NCBI GenBank assembly: GCA_037349105.1
Contig: JAYJMM010000032.1
Coordinates: 1,950,501-2,014,500, forward strand
Source of the DNA: Limnomonas spitsbergensis
Taxonomy: Eukaryota; Chlorophyta; Chlorophyceae; Chlamydomonadales
Direction: 5' to 3'
Length of the DNA: 64,000 bases
The notes beneath the pieces were generated by a model. That model was not told the DNA's origin, did not search any database, and saw only the letters and a list, made by a program, of their open reading frames with translations. The position numbers and the translations under genes were made by a program. Shown in pieces: positions 9,033 to 17,135 of this stretch (position 1 is its first letter; every line of letters starts with the position of its first letter).

Positions 9033-9577
9033 TCTTCAAAAGAAAAAATCCACAGAGTCTCAGCTGATGCGCAATGCGCAGAATCCTACAAATCCAGGCT
9101 GTTCAGCCCACTACTGGCTAGCAAACAGAGAAATTTTCAAAGTTATCAGGTTAAGCTAAGAACAACCGCTGCTCTCGCCCCACTGCGCCATAGCCGCCTG
9201 GTCTTCAATGGCCACAGGAAATGTGCGCCGTAGCAGCGTGATCCGCCCCCTGCTGTGTTATCATCGCCCGAGTTGACTAATTCTCCTCGCTCATCATCTT
9301 CATAACATATGTACTACCGTAGCCTTGCTGCTACGGTGTTTGAGAAACAAATTTTCACTATGTTGCTGCGATAGCTTTAACTCCAATCCTGCATCTTCCG
9401 TCTTCGGTACTAGGACAAGCCGCGCTGCGTCTGCATTTTCTGCTCTGTAGGCGCCTGCCCGCTCCTTGCCAGTTACGGCGTGGGTAACATCACGTGCTCA
9501 GCGGCCTTGCCGCTCTGGGCTCGGCCTCAGGTCTCGGTAAGCTCCGCAAGGGCTGACTCCTCCTCTTTGTTGGAAGC
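9033..9577. other. Intergenic region downstream of the gag-like ORFs
   Basis: On the minus strand this lies just after the second gag-like ORF, where pol would be expected in a complete retroelement. I see no reverse transcriptase, protease or integrase motif in any frame here, nor anywhere further downstream to the start of the window. Confidence 0.55.
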
Positions 9578-12514
9578 CTAGCGCCACCTTGGCCCATCTA
9601 TGGACCGCTCGCTGGGTGACATTGGCTTCTCTTCATCCAAGGAATATCTTTCTCCAAAAAGTCTCTCCCTCCAAAAAGCCTCTCGCGCCTCCTCCTCCTC
9701 ATCCGCCTCTTCCTCCTCTTCCATCTCATTCTCCTCTTCTGCCTCTTCCATCTCATTCTCCTCTTCTGCCGCAGGCCTGTGATCTGTGACCAACAGGTCC
9801 CCCATTTCCAGGGCGAACTTCTCCCACAGCACCACCTGCTGCGTCAGCACCGTGATCTGCTCCTCGTCGGTCATGCACAAGTACCCTGGCACAGTGATCA
9901 CGAACTTGCTCAGCTTGACCCTGGTGGCCACTGGCAGCCCCTCATAGAACATGTGCGAGACCGAGTGCCTTCTGCCAAAGTAGTCCACTGCATCCCTGGA
10001 GATATGCAGCAACTCTGCTGTGGACAGGACTCTGTGCGCAAACGCCTCCACTGTCTCCTCTGGCTTGACCTCTGGATCCAAGGTGGTCGTGACTCCCAGC
10101 TTGAGGTTGGTGATCGCGGATCTCTCATCCGAGGTCGGCTTCCCCACCTCCTCCTTTACCACCCTGATCCACAGGGTAAGCAGGGAAACCTCACAGAACT
10201 GCTCCTCTGCTGGAGCGGCCCACTGCCCCCTGATCCTTTCCACCTCCTTGGTGGCCCTGTCCCCTGCATGGGGCGCTGCCCTGATGGCCACCATCAACGG
10301 CCCCACACTGGCAGGCTTGTTGTTCCACAACCTGGCCAGGGATCGCACGAGCATGGCCATGGCCGAGGGTGACTGGCAGGATCCAACAATTTCCCCTGCC
10401 ACCACGGCCAGCGCCGGTGGTTCATCCGACAGCGCCAGTCTGTTGTGTGATCCCCAATAGCCACACGCTTGGCAATATTTCTTGGCTGCAACCGCGCCCG
10501 GGTGTGACATATCCAACACCGGCACGTTGCCTTGGATAGCTGGGATTTTGGTATATTTGGCCACCCCTGCCAGCTGCAGGACCATCTGCTGCAGCAGCTG
10601 CATGTTCATCCTTGCCTGCTCCCTATCGAGCCTCTTCATTTCCTGGTCGCTGGACTCCCGCCTGGCCCTTGGCCCGCGCCTGTCCGCTCCACCTGACCCC
10701 GACTCGTCTAAACTGGAGTCTGATCCAGATCCGCTACTGTCGCCCCCTGATGGGCTGCGACTGCGCTGGTACTGGCTGTTTCTGCGGCCAGCCCCATCCT
10801 GGGCTTGTCCGCCCCCGGACGACTGTCTGCCGGCCCCGCTCGCGGAGCCTCTGCTCCTCTCGGGTGGCAGCTGATCAGCCTCATCTCTGCTTTTTCTCTC
10901 CTCTGGGCCAGACTCCCGAGGCTGTGATCCTCTGCCGGATTCTGCCTGCCCCCTGTGCGGCTTCTGGCTTGGCCCGCCTGGCTGTGTCCTCCTGCCGTAT
11001 TCTGCCGGCCCCCTGGGCGGCTCCTGGCTCTGCCAGTTTGGCTGTTTCTTTCCGTCTGCCTGCCCCCTGGGCGGCTCCTGGCTCTGCCAGCTTGGCTGTT
11101 CCCTGCCGTATGCCTGCCCCCTGGGCGGCTCCTGGCTTTGCTGCCTTGGCTGTTCCCAGCTGTCTGCCTGCCCCCTGGGCGGCTCCTGGCTTTGCCGATT
11201 TGGCTGTGTCCCTCCTGTGTAATTCCTGGCGTAGGAATCAGATTGCGTTTCCCCTCTGGTTTCCTGCCTTCTTGGTCCACTGCTGCTCACACTGCCTGCA
11301 GGCTCGTCCTGTTGTGTTCCTCTTCCTGCGCCCTCTTGCCTTTTCCTCAGGAACTCCTCGATGTAATCCACCTGGGTTTCCTGGCATGTGTTCTCTTTGT
11401 CCTCGATTATGCGCAGGAGTGCATAAAACTCTTGCCTGTTTGCTCTGCGCGTTGCTACGCCTTGCTCAGCCATCCTGGCCAGCGATCGGCTAGTCAACTC
11501 CGCCCTTTCGCTGGCGGCTGGGCTACTGGCCCTGGGCTCTTCCCTGCCCCTTGGCCGCCCCCTGAGGCTTGGCTCGCTGCTGACCTCAAAAACCTCAGAT
11601 CTGAGTGTTGGGGTTGGCGCGGTTCTTGCTTGCTGCTGCCACCTTTGGACTTCCCTGAGCTCCTCAGGCCGCTGCACCGCTGTTTCAAATCCTTCCCATA
11701 CCTGGTCCTCCTCATCTTCTGGCTCAGATGCAGGTTCCACCTGATGTCCTGTTACCCCGTCGCACCATTCATCTGCGAAGGCCTTAACAGCAAGGGCTGC
11801 TTCGCGTCCTGCCCCTCCCTTGGACATCTGTCCAAGGGCGGCCAACAGCATTGCCCTGTCCTGCCCGGTGTGGGAAATACCCATCATGGCTTTTGTTGCC
11901 CATCCTTGCAGATGATGGGCCCTGAACTCCTCGATGGCTGTGACTTGATCCTGGAGCTGCGCGAATGTCCTGGAGCACACTTCCTTCCACAGGTTTGTTG
12001 CCCACTGCAAAAGTCCTGCCCAACCGAATGGCTGCATCTGCTTCTCTGGCTCCCCTTCGCCGCTCACCACATCCACGGCCCTGGAGCGCTCTGGCTCTCT
12101 AGGTCTGGTATCCTGCGCCTGTGCTGTACCTTGATAAAATCCGCGCAGGATTTCCTTGTGGCTGCCGCCTGCTCGCATCTGGCTGCTAGATCCCTCCTTG
12201 GGTGTCTGCACAGGTCTGCCCACACTGGGCGTAAACTTGGACAGCGGCGTCCCGTAGACTGTGGATCCCGCCCCTCTTTTAACCGGCACCCTGCGTGGTC
12301 GCATTGGCTGCCTTGGGCGCAGCCCTGTCACTGGCTGCCGCCCCTTCTCTTCTTGTATCGGATCAGGCAGCTCTTCCTCAGATATTAGGTCAGCCCACGG
12401 CTTTCCCACCGGTACAGCTGACTTTTCCTGTGGTTCTTTGCTGCTCTGCGGGGCCTGCCTGGTCACAGCAGGCTTGATCTCAGCTCCCTCGCGCTTGATC
12501 TCTGATTCTCTGCA
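9578..12514 (-). CDS. Gag-like protein, second ORF of the pair
   Basis: An open frame of about 978 codons (the first GTG is at 12466; no ATG lies near its start). Residue numbers here count from that GTG. Order: a basic, disordered N-terminal part; a QPFGWxxLLQWATxxWKEVC motif (145-164) also found in the upstream ORF; long polar disordered sequence including 18-residue QSQEPPRGQ repeats; a Ser/Arg-rich stretch; then, from about 615, a more ordered part with a CQACGYWGSH knuckle-like motif (C-x2-C-x5-H, about 666) and an Ala/Leu/Val-rich helical region. That region ends in PEETVEAFAHRVLSTAELL and VSHMFYEGLPVATRVKLSKF, which resembles retroelement gag/capsid. A Glu-rich tail (roughly 900-935) precedes the TAG. 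The frame overlaps the upstream ORF by 52 nt. Assignment to gag rests on pattern only, so a domesticated host gene remains possible. Confidence 0.6.
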   Translation of the reverse strand, partial: CRESEIKREGAEIKPAVTRQAPQSSKEPQEKSAVPVGKPWADLISEEELPDPIQEEKGRQPVTGLRPRQPMRPRRVPVKRGAGSTVYGTPLSKFTPSVGRPVQTPKEGSSSQMRAGGSHKEILRGFYQGTAQAQDTRPREPERSRAVDVVSGEGEPEKQMQPFGWAGLLQWATNLWKEVCSRTFAQLQDQVTAIEEFRAHHLQGWATKAMMGISHTGQDRAMLLAALGQMSKGGAGREAALAVKAFADEWCDGVTGHQVEPASEPEDEEDQVWEGFETAVQRPEELREVQRWQQQARTAPTPTLRSEVFEVSSEPSLRGRPRGREEPRASSPAASERAELTSRSLARMAEQGVATRRANRQEFYALLRIIEDKENTCQETQVDYIEEFLRKRQEGAGRGTQQDEPAGSVSSSGPRRQETRGETQSDSYARNYTGGTQPNRQSQEPPRGQADSWEQPRQQSQEPPRGQAYGREQPSWQSQEPPRGQADGKKQPNWQSQEPPRGPAEYGRRTQPGGPSQKPHRGQAESGRGSQPRESGPEERKSRDEADQLPPERSRGSASGAGRQSSGGGQAQDGAGRRNSQYQRSRSPSGGDSSGSGSDSSLDESGSGGADRRGPRARRESSDQEMKRLDREQARMNMQLLQQMVLQLAGVAKYTKIPAIQGNVPVLDMSHPGAVAAKKYCQACGYWGSHNRLALSDEPPALAVVAGEIVGSCQSPSAMAMLVRSLARLWNNKPASVGPLMVAIRAAPHAGDRATKEVERIRGQWAAPAEEQFCEVSLLTLWIRVVKEEVGKPTSDERSAITNLKLGVTTTLDPEVKPEETVEAFAHRVLSTAELLHISRDAVDYFGRRHSVSHMFYEGLPVATRVKLSKFVITVPGYLCMTDEEQITVLTQQVVLWEKFALEMGDLLVTDHRPAAEEENEMEEAEEENEMEEEEEADEEEEAREAFWRERLFGERYSLDEEKPMSPSERSIDGPRWR
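9687..9776 (-). repeat. Glu-rich coding repeat (acidic tail of the gag-like ORF)
   Basis: Imperfect repeats encode EEENEMEE-type units near the C terminus. The plus strand is a CT-rich pyrimidine tract (CTCCTCTTC units). It may have grown by slippage. Confidence 0.8.
10955..11220 (-). repeat. 54-bp coding repeat in the gag-like ORF
   Basis: The GGGCGGCTCCTGG core recurs at 11015, 11069, 11123 and 11177, exactly 54 bp apart, and encodes 18-residue units with QSQEPPRGQA. Diverged copies flank these. The frame is kept because the unit is a multiple of 3. Confidence 0.9.
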
Positions 12515-14889
12515 TCACTGGCCTCAGCCGGATCCTCACCCGGCTCCAGCCCCCTCTGGATGTTGGCATCCATGAGGTGCTCACATGCACTGTCGCTGTG
12601 CTCGCACTCGAACCCGCAGAACATGCATACTCTTCCGGGGTAATACCTCATGGCCTGACGCATGGCATTGCGGGTGTCCATCTGCTGCTGACGGTCACCT
12701 GTTGCGCAATCCTCCCAGAGCCTGGCCAGCTCCACATCTGCAGGCACCGCAGCAGGGAATGCTACCAGGCACACATTCCTGCTGCTGCTGTTGTTCACGG
12801 GTGCTGGCACCGGAGACCTGCTGCTCCTAGCTTCATCCACGTCACTGTCAGCTGCCCTGTCTTGTGGCAACAGCGTCTGCAGTTTCTTTGCCAAGCGACG
12901 CTTCATCATCCTCAGCTGCCTGGTCATTCTCATCTGCCAGGCAATCCCTGGCTGCCTGGCCATCCACAGCTGCCTGGCCATTCCTTTGAGCTTCTGCTGG
13001 TACCAGTTCACCTTTTCCCTCAGCATGGGTATGGAGATTCCCTGCTCCTCTGACCCCTCAGGATTCTCTGCCGCCTCCAGCTGTTTGCTGGCCTGCTGGG
13101 CCGCCCCTGGTTCTGATATTGGCACCTGGACCCCTCCTGGAGCTGCTGCCACTGGTGGTGTGACAAGCCCATCCTCTTCTGGCTGGTGCATCTGCACCAG
13201 CACCGGCGCCTGCCTGTGCTCGTGGTCCTCAACCTCACTTGGTCCAACTGGTCCCTCAGCCACCTGTTGGTTCAGCTTCTGCTCCCACGGATGCAGTTGG
13301 TCCGGCTCGCAGCCGCCGGCCACCACAGGTGTCACATGGGCTGCCTCCCTCGACAAACACAAACGTGACGCCTGCACCTTCAGTTGGCCTGGCTCACAGC
13401 CACCGATCCCTACAGGTGTCACATGAATTGCCTCCCTCTGCAAGCACCGTCGTGACGCCTGCAACTGCAGTTGGCCTGGCTCACAGCCACCGGCCACCAC
13501 AGGTGTCACAGGAACGTCCTCCATCTGAAAACACAGCCGTGACGCCTGCACCTGCAGTTGGCACGGCTCGTGGCCATCGGTCACCACAGGTGTCACAGGA
13601 ACTGCCTCTCTCTGCAAACACAGCCGTGACGCATGCACCTGCAGTTGGCCTGGCTCACAGCCAGCGGCCGCCACAGGTGTCACAGGAACTGCCTCCATCT
13701 GCAAACCCAGCCGTGACGCCTGCACCTGCAGTTGGCTTGGCTCGCAGCCACCGGTCACTGGTTTGGGTGAAAAAGCATTCCCTATCGGAACACAGTTGAT
13801 CAGGTGCAGCTGCTCGCTAGCTACCGGGCTATCCTGCCTGGGTGGGCCGGCACTCTCTGCCGTAATACAGTTGATCAGGTGCAGCTGCTCGCTAGCTACC
13901 AGGCTATCCTGCCTGGGTGGGCCGGCACTCTCTGCCGTAATACAGTTGATCAGGTGCAGCTGCTCGCTAGCTACCAGGCTATCCTGCCTGGGTGGGCCGG
14001 CACTCTCTGCCGTAATACAGTTGATCAGGTGCAGCTGCTCGCTAGCTACCAGGCTATCCTGCCTGGGTGGGCCGGCACTCTCTGCCGTAATACAGTTGAT
14101 CAGGTGCAGCTGCTCGCTAGCTACCAGGCTATCCTGCCTGGGTGGGCCGGCACTCTCTGCCGTAATACAGTTGATCAGGTGCCTGGGACTTGGCTCACTG
14201 TCACTGCTGAGGATATCAAACATGGACCAGCCGTTGGGGGACACCTGATTACCTGGCTGCTCCATACACCTGGTCAATGCCTCCAAGGGTGCGCGCTGCT
14301 GGGGCACAGCCAGACTGCTTAACCCCGCCTGCTCTGCGTCACACACACTTTTCCACACTCCAGTGGCACACTGCCCTAGCCTGTTCCACCCTATTGGCTG
14401 AGTCAGATCCTCCTTCCTTTTTACTGGGGGCCATTCCGCAGTGGCGGCTTTTGCTCCACCCACCGCCTGCAGATCTGCAGGTTTCCTGATCACCTGACTT
14501 CCACCACGGGGCATCGTCCCGTTCTCCTTTTTAACGCACTGCGCAGCACTTGCCACTCTCATTAGCCTCTTCTGCGTCGCGTATTCTGGCCCACTGCCTA
14601 GGTCTCTTGCTCTCCCGCACTCTGCTGCCCCCTCTGGGGCTGCCGAGGTGCCTGCCCCTTGATCACCGTGATCGGGCTTGTTCTTGACTCGTTGCGCGGC
14701 TCCTGCCCCACTGGGCAAGTCCTGCTCTGGTGCGCCTTCTGGACCACTGTCCCGACTTGCGCCACTGGTCTGCGACACCTCAACGGGCCAAGCTTGATCT
14801 GCACTGGGCACCTTGCACCCCAAAGCTGCGGGATCCTCGATCCCTGCTAGCCCGCGAGAAATACGCGTCGCTTCTCCCTCAAGCGCCAT
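12463..14889 (-). CDS. Gag-like protein, first ORF of the pair
   Basis: 808 codons from ATG (MALEGEATRI...) to TGA. No named family is recognised. Residues 1-160 are polar and disordered. A QPIGWNRLGQxATxxWKSVC motif (164-183) matches 12 of 20 positions of the motif in the following ORF. Two tandem repeat blocks follow: five 25-residue copies containing LINCITAESAGPPRQDS, then about five 29-residue copies containing GCEPGQLQVQASRLCLQRE. After a basic helical stretch (residues about 630-690, rich in Met/Arg/Lys/Gln) comes a Cys/His cluster, CMFCGFECEHSDSAC (C755, C758, H764, C769), spaced C-x2-C-x5-H-x4-C, one residue longer than the retroviral zinc knuckle. The arrangement suits a gag-like nucleic-acid-binding protein. 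It may continue into the next ORF by frame change or splicing. Confidence 0.6.
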   Translation of the reverse strand: MALEGEATRISRGLAGIEDPAALGCKVPSADQAWPVEVSQTSGASRDSGPEGAPEQDLPSGAGAAQRVKNKPDHGDQGAGTSAAPEGAAECGRARDLGSGPEYATQKRLMRVASAAQCVKKENGTMPRGGSQVIRKPADLQAVGGAKAATAEWPPVKRKEDLTQPIGWNRLGQCATGVWKSVCDAEQAGLSSLAVPQQRAPLEALTRCMEQPGNQVSPNGWSMFDILSSDSEPSPRHLINCITAESAGPPRQDSLVASEQLHLINCITAESAGPPRQDSLVASEQLHLINCITAESAGPPRQDSLVASEQLHLINCITAESAGPPRQDSLVASEQLHLINCITAESAGPPRQDSPVASEQLHLINCVPIGNAFSPKPVTGGCEPSQLQVQASRLGLQMEAVPVTPVAAAGCEPGQLQVHASRLCLQREAVPVTPVVTDGHEPCQLQVQASRLCFQMEDVPVTPVVAGGCEPGQLQLQASRRCLQREAIHVTPVGIGGCEPGQLKVQASRLCLSREAAHVTPVVAGGCEPDQLHPWEQKLNQQVAEGPVGPSEVEDHEHRQAPVLVQMHQPEEDGLVTPPVAAAPGGVQVPISEPGAAQQASKQLEAAENPEGSEEQGISIPMLREKVNWYQQKLKGMARQLWMARQPGIAWQMRMTRQLRMMKRRLAKKLQTLLPQDRAADSDVDEARSSRSPVPAPVNNSSSRNVCLVAFPAAVPADVELARLWEDCATGDRQQQMDTRNAMRQAMRYYPGRVCMFCGFECEHSDSACEHLMDANIQRGLEPGEDPAEASDAENQRSSARELRSSLL
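12502..12539 (-). other. Candidate frame-joining site between the two gag-like ORFs
   Basis: On the minus strand, a GTGAGG donor-like start at 12539 and a CAG end at 12502 bound 38 nt. Removing them joins the first ORF in frame to the second (LEP, then EIKREGAEIKPAVTRQ) and skips the TGA at 12517-12515. No typical slippery heptamer for -1 frameshifting is seen in the 52-nt overlap. 38 nt is very short for an intron, so a recent indel or independent translation of the two ORFs is equally possible. Confidence 0.3.
13280..13760 (-). repeat. 87-bp coding repeat in the first gag-like ORF
   Basis: ACAGGTGTCAC recurs at 13325, 13412, 13499, 13586 and 13673, exactly 87 bp apart. It encodes 29-residue units with GCEPGQLQ and VTPVV. 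The copies are moderately diverged, so this block is older than the neighbouring 75-bp block. Confidence 0.92.
13792..14182 (-). repeat. 75-bp coding repeat, five nearly identical copies
   Basis: ACAGTTGATCAGGTG recurs at 13792, 13867, 13942, 14017, 14092 and 14167, exactly 75 bp apart. The units appear identical except for one base in the first copy (CTACCGGG versus CTACCAGG, giving Pro for Leu). This indicates very recent expansion or ongoing homogenisation. Confidence 0.95.
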
Positions 14890-15287
14890 CTGCTGCTCTG
14901 AGTCCAGGCCCTGCCTTTCAGTTCACACAGTTCACACAGTTCTGGGCCACTGAAATCTCAGCCTCAGCAATCCATTGATCACTGATCCTTAGATCCACTT
15001 CTGTCAACACTTGGGAATTTGCACTCCACCACAAAGGCAAGTCCAGGTGCACAGGCACTATCAGCTGGGTTTATAACTCCACAGCCTGATCTTCAAGCTA
15101 CGTCTGCTTCTGGGTTGCCACGCCCAGCGCAAGCAGGGATTGGCTTGGAATATCTATGAGAAATCCTCTGCTCAGTGATTTCTAGCTGTCCAAGGCAGAT
15201 CCGCTGTCTCAAAAAGAAATTCCAAGCTCCACAGCACATACACCTTTAGCAGGATTCGTTGGGTCAGGCTGATAAGGCAAGATCCAC
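14890..15287. other. Upstream flank of the gag-like ORFs
   Basis: Presumed leader/promoter side. It contains a short duplication, GTTCACACAGTTCACACAG, near 14920. No convincing LTR, primer-binding site or TATA box was found by eye. Confidence 0.4.
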
Positions 15288-15752
15288 TACTTCGTTCCTT
15301 TTAAGTGGACACGAGAGGTTTGCTTCAGGTCCGTGGCGGACTTCTTCCCCACATAGTGGCGGACGCCTACGGGCGGACTCAGTGACTACACACTGGCCGC
15401 GGATGCGCAGCGCGTTAAGCTGTGGCTGGAACTTCTAGATGACAGACACGGAGCTGGTCACTTGTAAAGCTTAACTGCTGGCCCTTCAGATAGCTGATCT
15501 GACGGGTCGCTGAGTCACTCACCGCGTGAAGCGGGGGATGTCGTAGCCGTAGACTGCGGGCGGTGTCCCAGGTCGGGCTGGGCGTCTAGCTGGGGATAAC
15601 TAGGTTGCTATGTCGGCTCTGAGGCTGAATTAGGCTTGATCGTCTTCGTGCCTTCGTGGTACTGGCGTTATTGGTATTCACAGGGTATATCTTGGGATGA
15701 TAGCCGTTGCTGATTACAATTAGAGGCCTGTCCACTTAAAAGGAACGAAGTA
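15288..15752. mobile_element. MITE-like element with perfect terminal inverted repeats
   Basis: A perfect 24-bp inverted repeat occupies 15288-15311 and 15729-15752. Its outermost two bases on each side are TA, so it can be read as 22-bp terminal repeats beginning CTTCGTTCCTTTTAAGTGG, flanked by a TA target duplication as in Tc1/mariner-type elements. The interior (417 bp) has no ORF of note, consistent with a non-autonomous element. An inner inverted pair, GTTAAGCT/AGCTTAAC (15414-15421 and 15468-15475), adds secondary structure. Because TA is itself palindromic, the target-duplication reading is not proven. Confidence 0.6.
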
Positions 15753-16507
15753 AGTGTCAAGCGTGCAAGCCGGGATTCAAAGGTCCCGGCAAGCCCTATT
15801 TACTGAGTACGGGAAATCTGCTACACTTCACACTTAAGCGGGATTCTGGGTCTCAGTTCAAATCCAGAGACTCCGCAGATAAGCTGCGGAGGCTCCGCGG
15901 CCGCTAACTGCGGTCTAAACGGTTCTGTCACGTATACGGTAATATACTGTGACATCTGATCTATAATAATGAAATACACCGGTATGTTCACATGTGGAAT
16001 GCTGAAACCCGAATGCTTCCTTCTAGCATGATGTTAAGCTTTAGAGTAAATGATTTAAAAAGTCAGAGCTCGTTCAACTTATATAAGTAAAGAACATGTC
16101 TGCAACGATATCATGTATCCACAGTAGGGTGCCAGGAGTCCACCAGGCTGCCCTGACGCAGGACACTAGAAGTCTGGACAGTCATAGCCTCTGAGGGTCA
16201 ACTGGTCAAGACAGCCAACATGACGATTGCGTTCGTCTGGGCCGATAATATATACGGTAATGGATGTTGAGTTGTTTTAGACTTGCCTAAATTCTCTCGA
16301 GCAGCGATTCCAAGGATGTAGAGTGCATCCAAGGGTGTCGTGCATCTCCAGGTGCCTGCGCCATTCTCCGATACTACGCGGCGCCGCGGCGGCTAGCCAT
16401 AGCGGACTCTGCGGCCCGATTACCCAGCCAAGATAGCACAAGTTCAGCGGCAGCGGCGGCTGGCCGTATGTCTGTGGCTTAAATGCGAGCTTCGCGGGGT
16501 GGATGTA
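15753..16507. other. Intergenic region with short inverted repeats
   Basis: Holds a strong hairpin at 15867-15895 and an imperfect AT-rich dyad (GTCAC...GTGAC, 15927-15953). No gene was recognised. Confidence 0.5.
15867..15895. repeat. Hairpin-forming inverted repeat
   Basis: CTCCGCAG (15871-15878) and CTGCGGAG (15884-15891) pair perfectly around a 5-nt ATAAG loop. GAG/CTC extends the stem by 3 bp beyond one mismatch. Function unknown. Confidence 0.75.
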
Positions 16508-16673
16508 TCAGAATTCTCAAACCCACAGTCCCACATTGCAGCCCCATTAGAATTCTCAAACCCACAGACCCACACAGCAGCCCCATCAAAATTCTAACAT
16601 CCACAGCCCCATACAGCAGCCCCATTAGAATTCTCAAACCTACAGCCGACAGCAGCCCATGCAGTCTAAATTC
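16508..16673. repeat. 39-bp minisatellite, about 4 copies
   Basis: GAATTC or AAATTC anchors occur at 16511, 16550, 16589, 16628 and 16668, so the period is 39 bp (the last 40). Each unit contains CTCAAACCCACAG and CAGCAGCCCCAT. Confidence 0.9.
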
Positions 16674-16788
16674 GAAAGTATGGATACCGGTACTTCACTT
16701 ACAATCGTACAAAACAGAATATAAAGAACGTAAGATACCATTAAAAAAAGATACCGGTGATCAAGCATTTCTTATACCGTACCGGTAA

Positions 16789-16935
16789 ATGAAGTCTAAA
16801 CAAGATCAATTGGCTGAGATCTTGTTGCGTATTGCGCCACTGCAGAAAGCCATGGACGACCGTAATAAGAAGGCAGTTGAGTCCGATAAAGAGACGGACG
16901 ATGCTGTGACAGCACTGCAGGCAGCGAAAAACTGA
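16789..16935 (+). CDS. Possible 48-codon small ORF, charged helical peptide
   Basis: ATG at 16789 to TGA at 16933-16935. The product starts MKSKQDQLAEILLRIAPLQK and ends VTALQAAKN. It is rich in Lys, Asp, Glu, Ala and Leu, with hydrophobic residues spaced like an amphipathic helix or coiled coil, and lacks the biased composition of the neighbouring repeats. No family is recognised. It could be a genuine micro-protein, an exon of a larger gene, or chance. It sits between two minisatellite blocks. Confidence 0.3.
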   Translation: MKSKQDQLAEILLRIAPLQKAMDDRNKKAVESDKETDDAVTALQAAKN

Positions 16936-17035
16936 AGGGATGTGCTGAGCAGGTACATACAAGGCGATTTATATAAGTCTTCATGAATGAACGAAAACGT
17001 TTTGTAGACAAACATGCATGCAGCCATGCCGAAGT

Positions 17036-17135
17036 CTTAAACCCACAGCCCCCCACAGCAGTTGTACCAGCCCCGTCAGCATTCTCAAAACCACAGACCC
17101 TCACAGCAGTTGCACCAGCCCCATCAGAATTCCAG
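17036..17135. repeat. Two 48-bp variants of the 39-bp minisatellite
   Basis: Units resembling the 16508-16673 repeat, with about 9 extra bases (a GTTGYACCA insert), spaced 48 bp (anchors at 17079 and 17127). They lie about 0.4 kb from the main block. Confidence 0.75.

Noticed and set aside
10612..12388. Plus-strand ORFs opposite the gag-like genes
   Set aside because: They mirror the minus-strand coding repeats, are Cys/Leu/Pro-rich without domains, and are shorter than the minus-strand frames.
15841..15895. tRNA gene, suggested by GTTCAAATC (B-box-like)
   Set aside because: The five bases on each side of the loop do not form a T-stem and no matching acceptor or D-arm is present.
8400..16480. 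LTRs flanking the gag-like ORFs
   Set aside because: By eye, no long direct repeat is shared between 8.0-9.6 kb and 14.9-17 kb; GTGGCGGAC appears in both but is too short. A computed self-alignment would be decisive.
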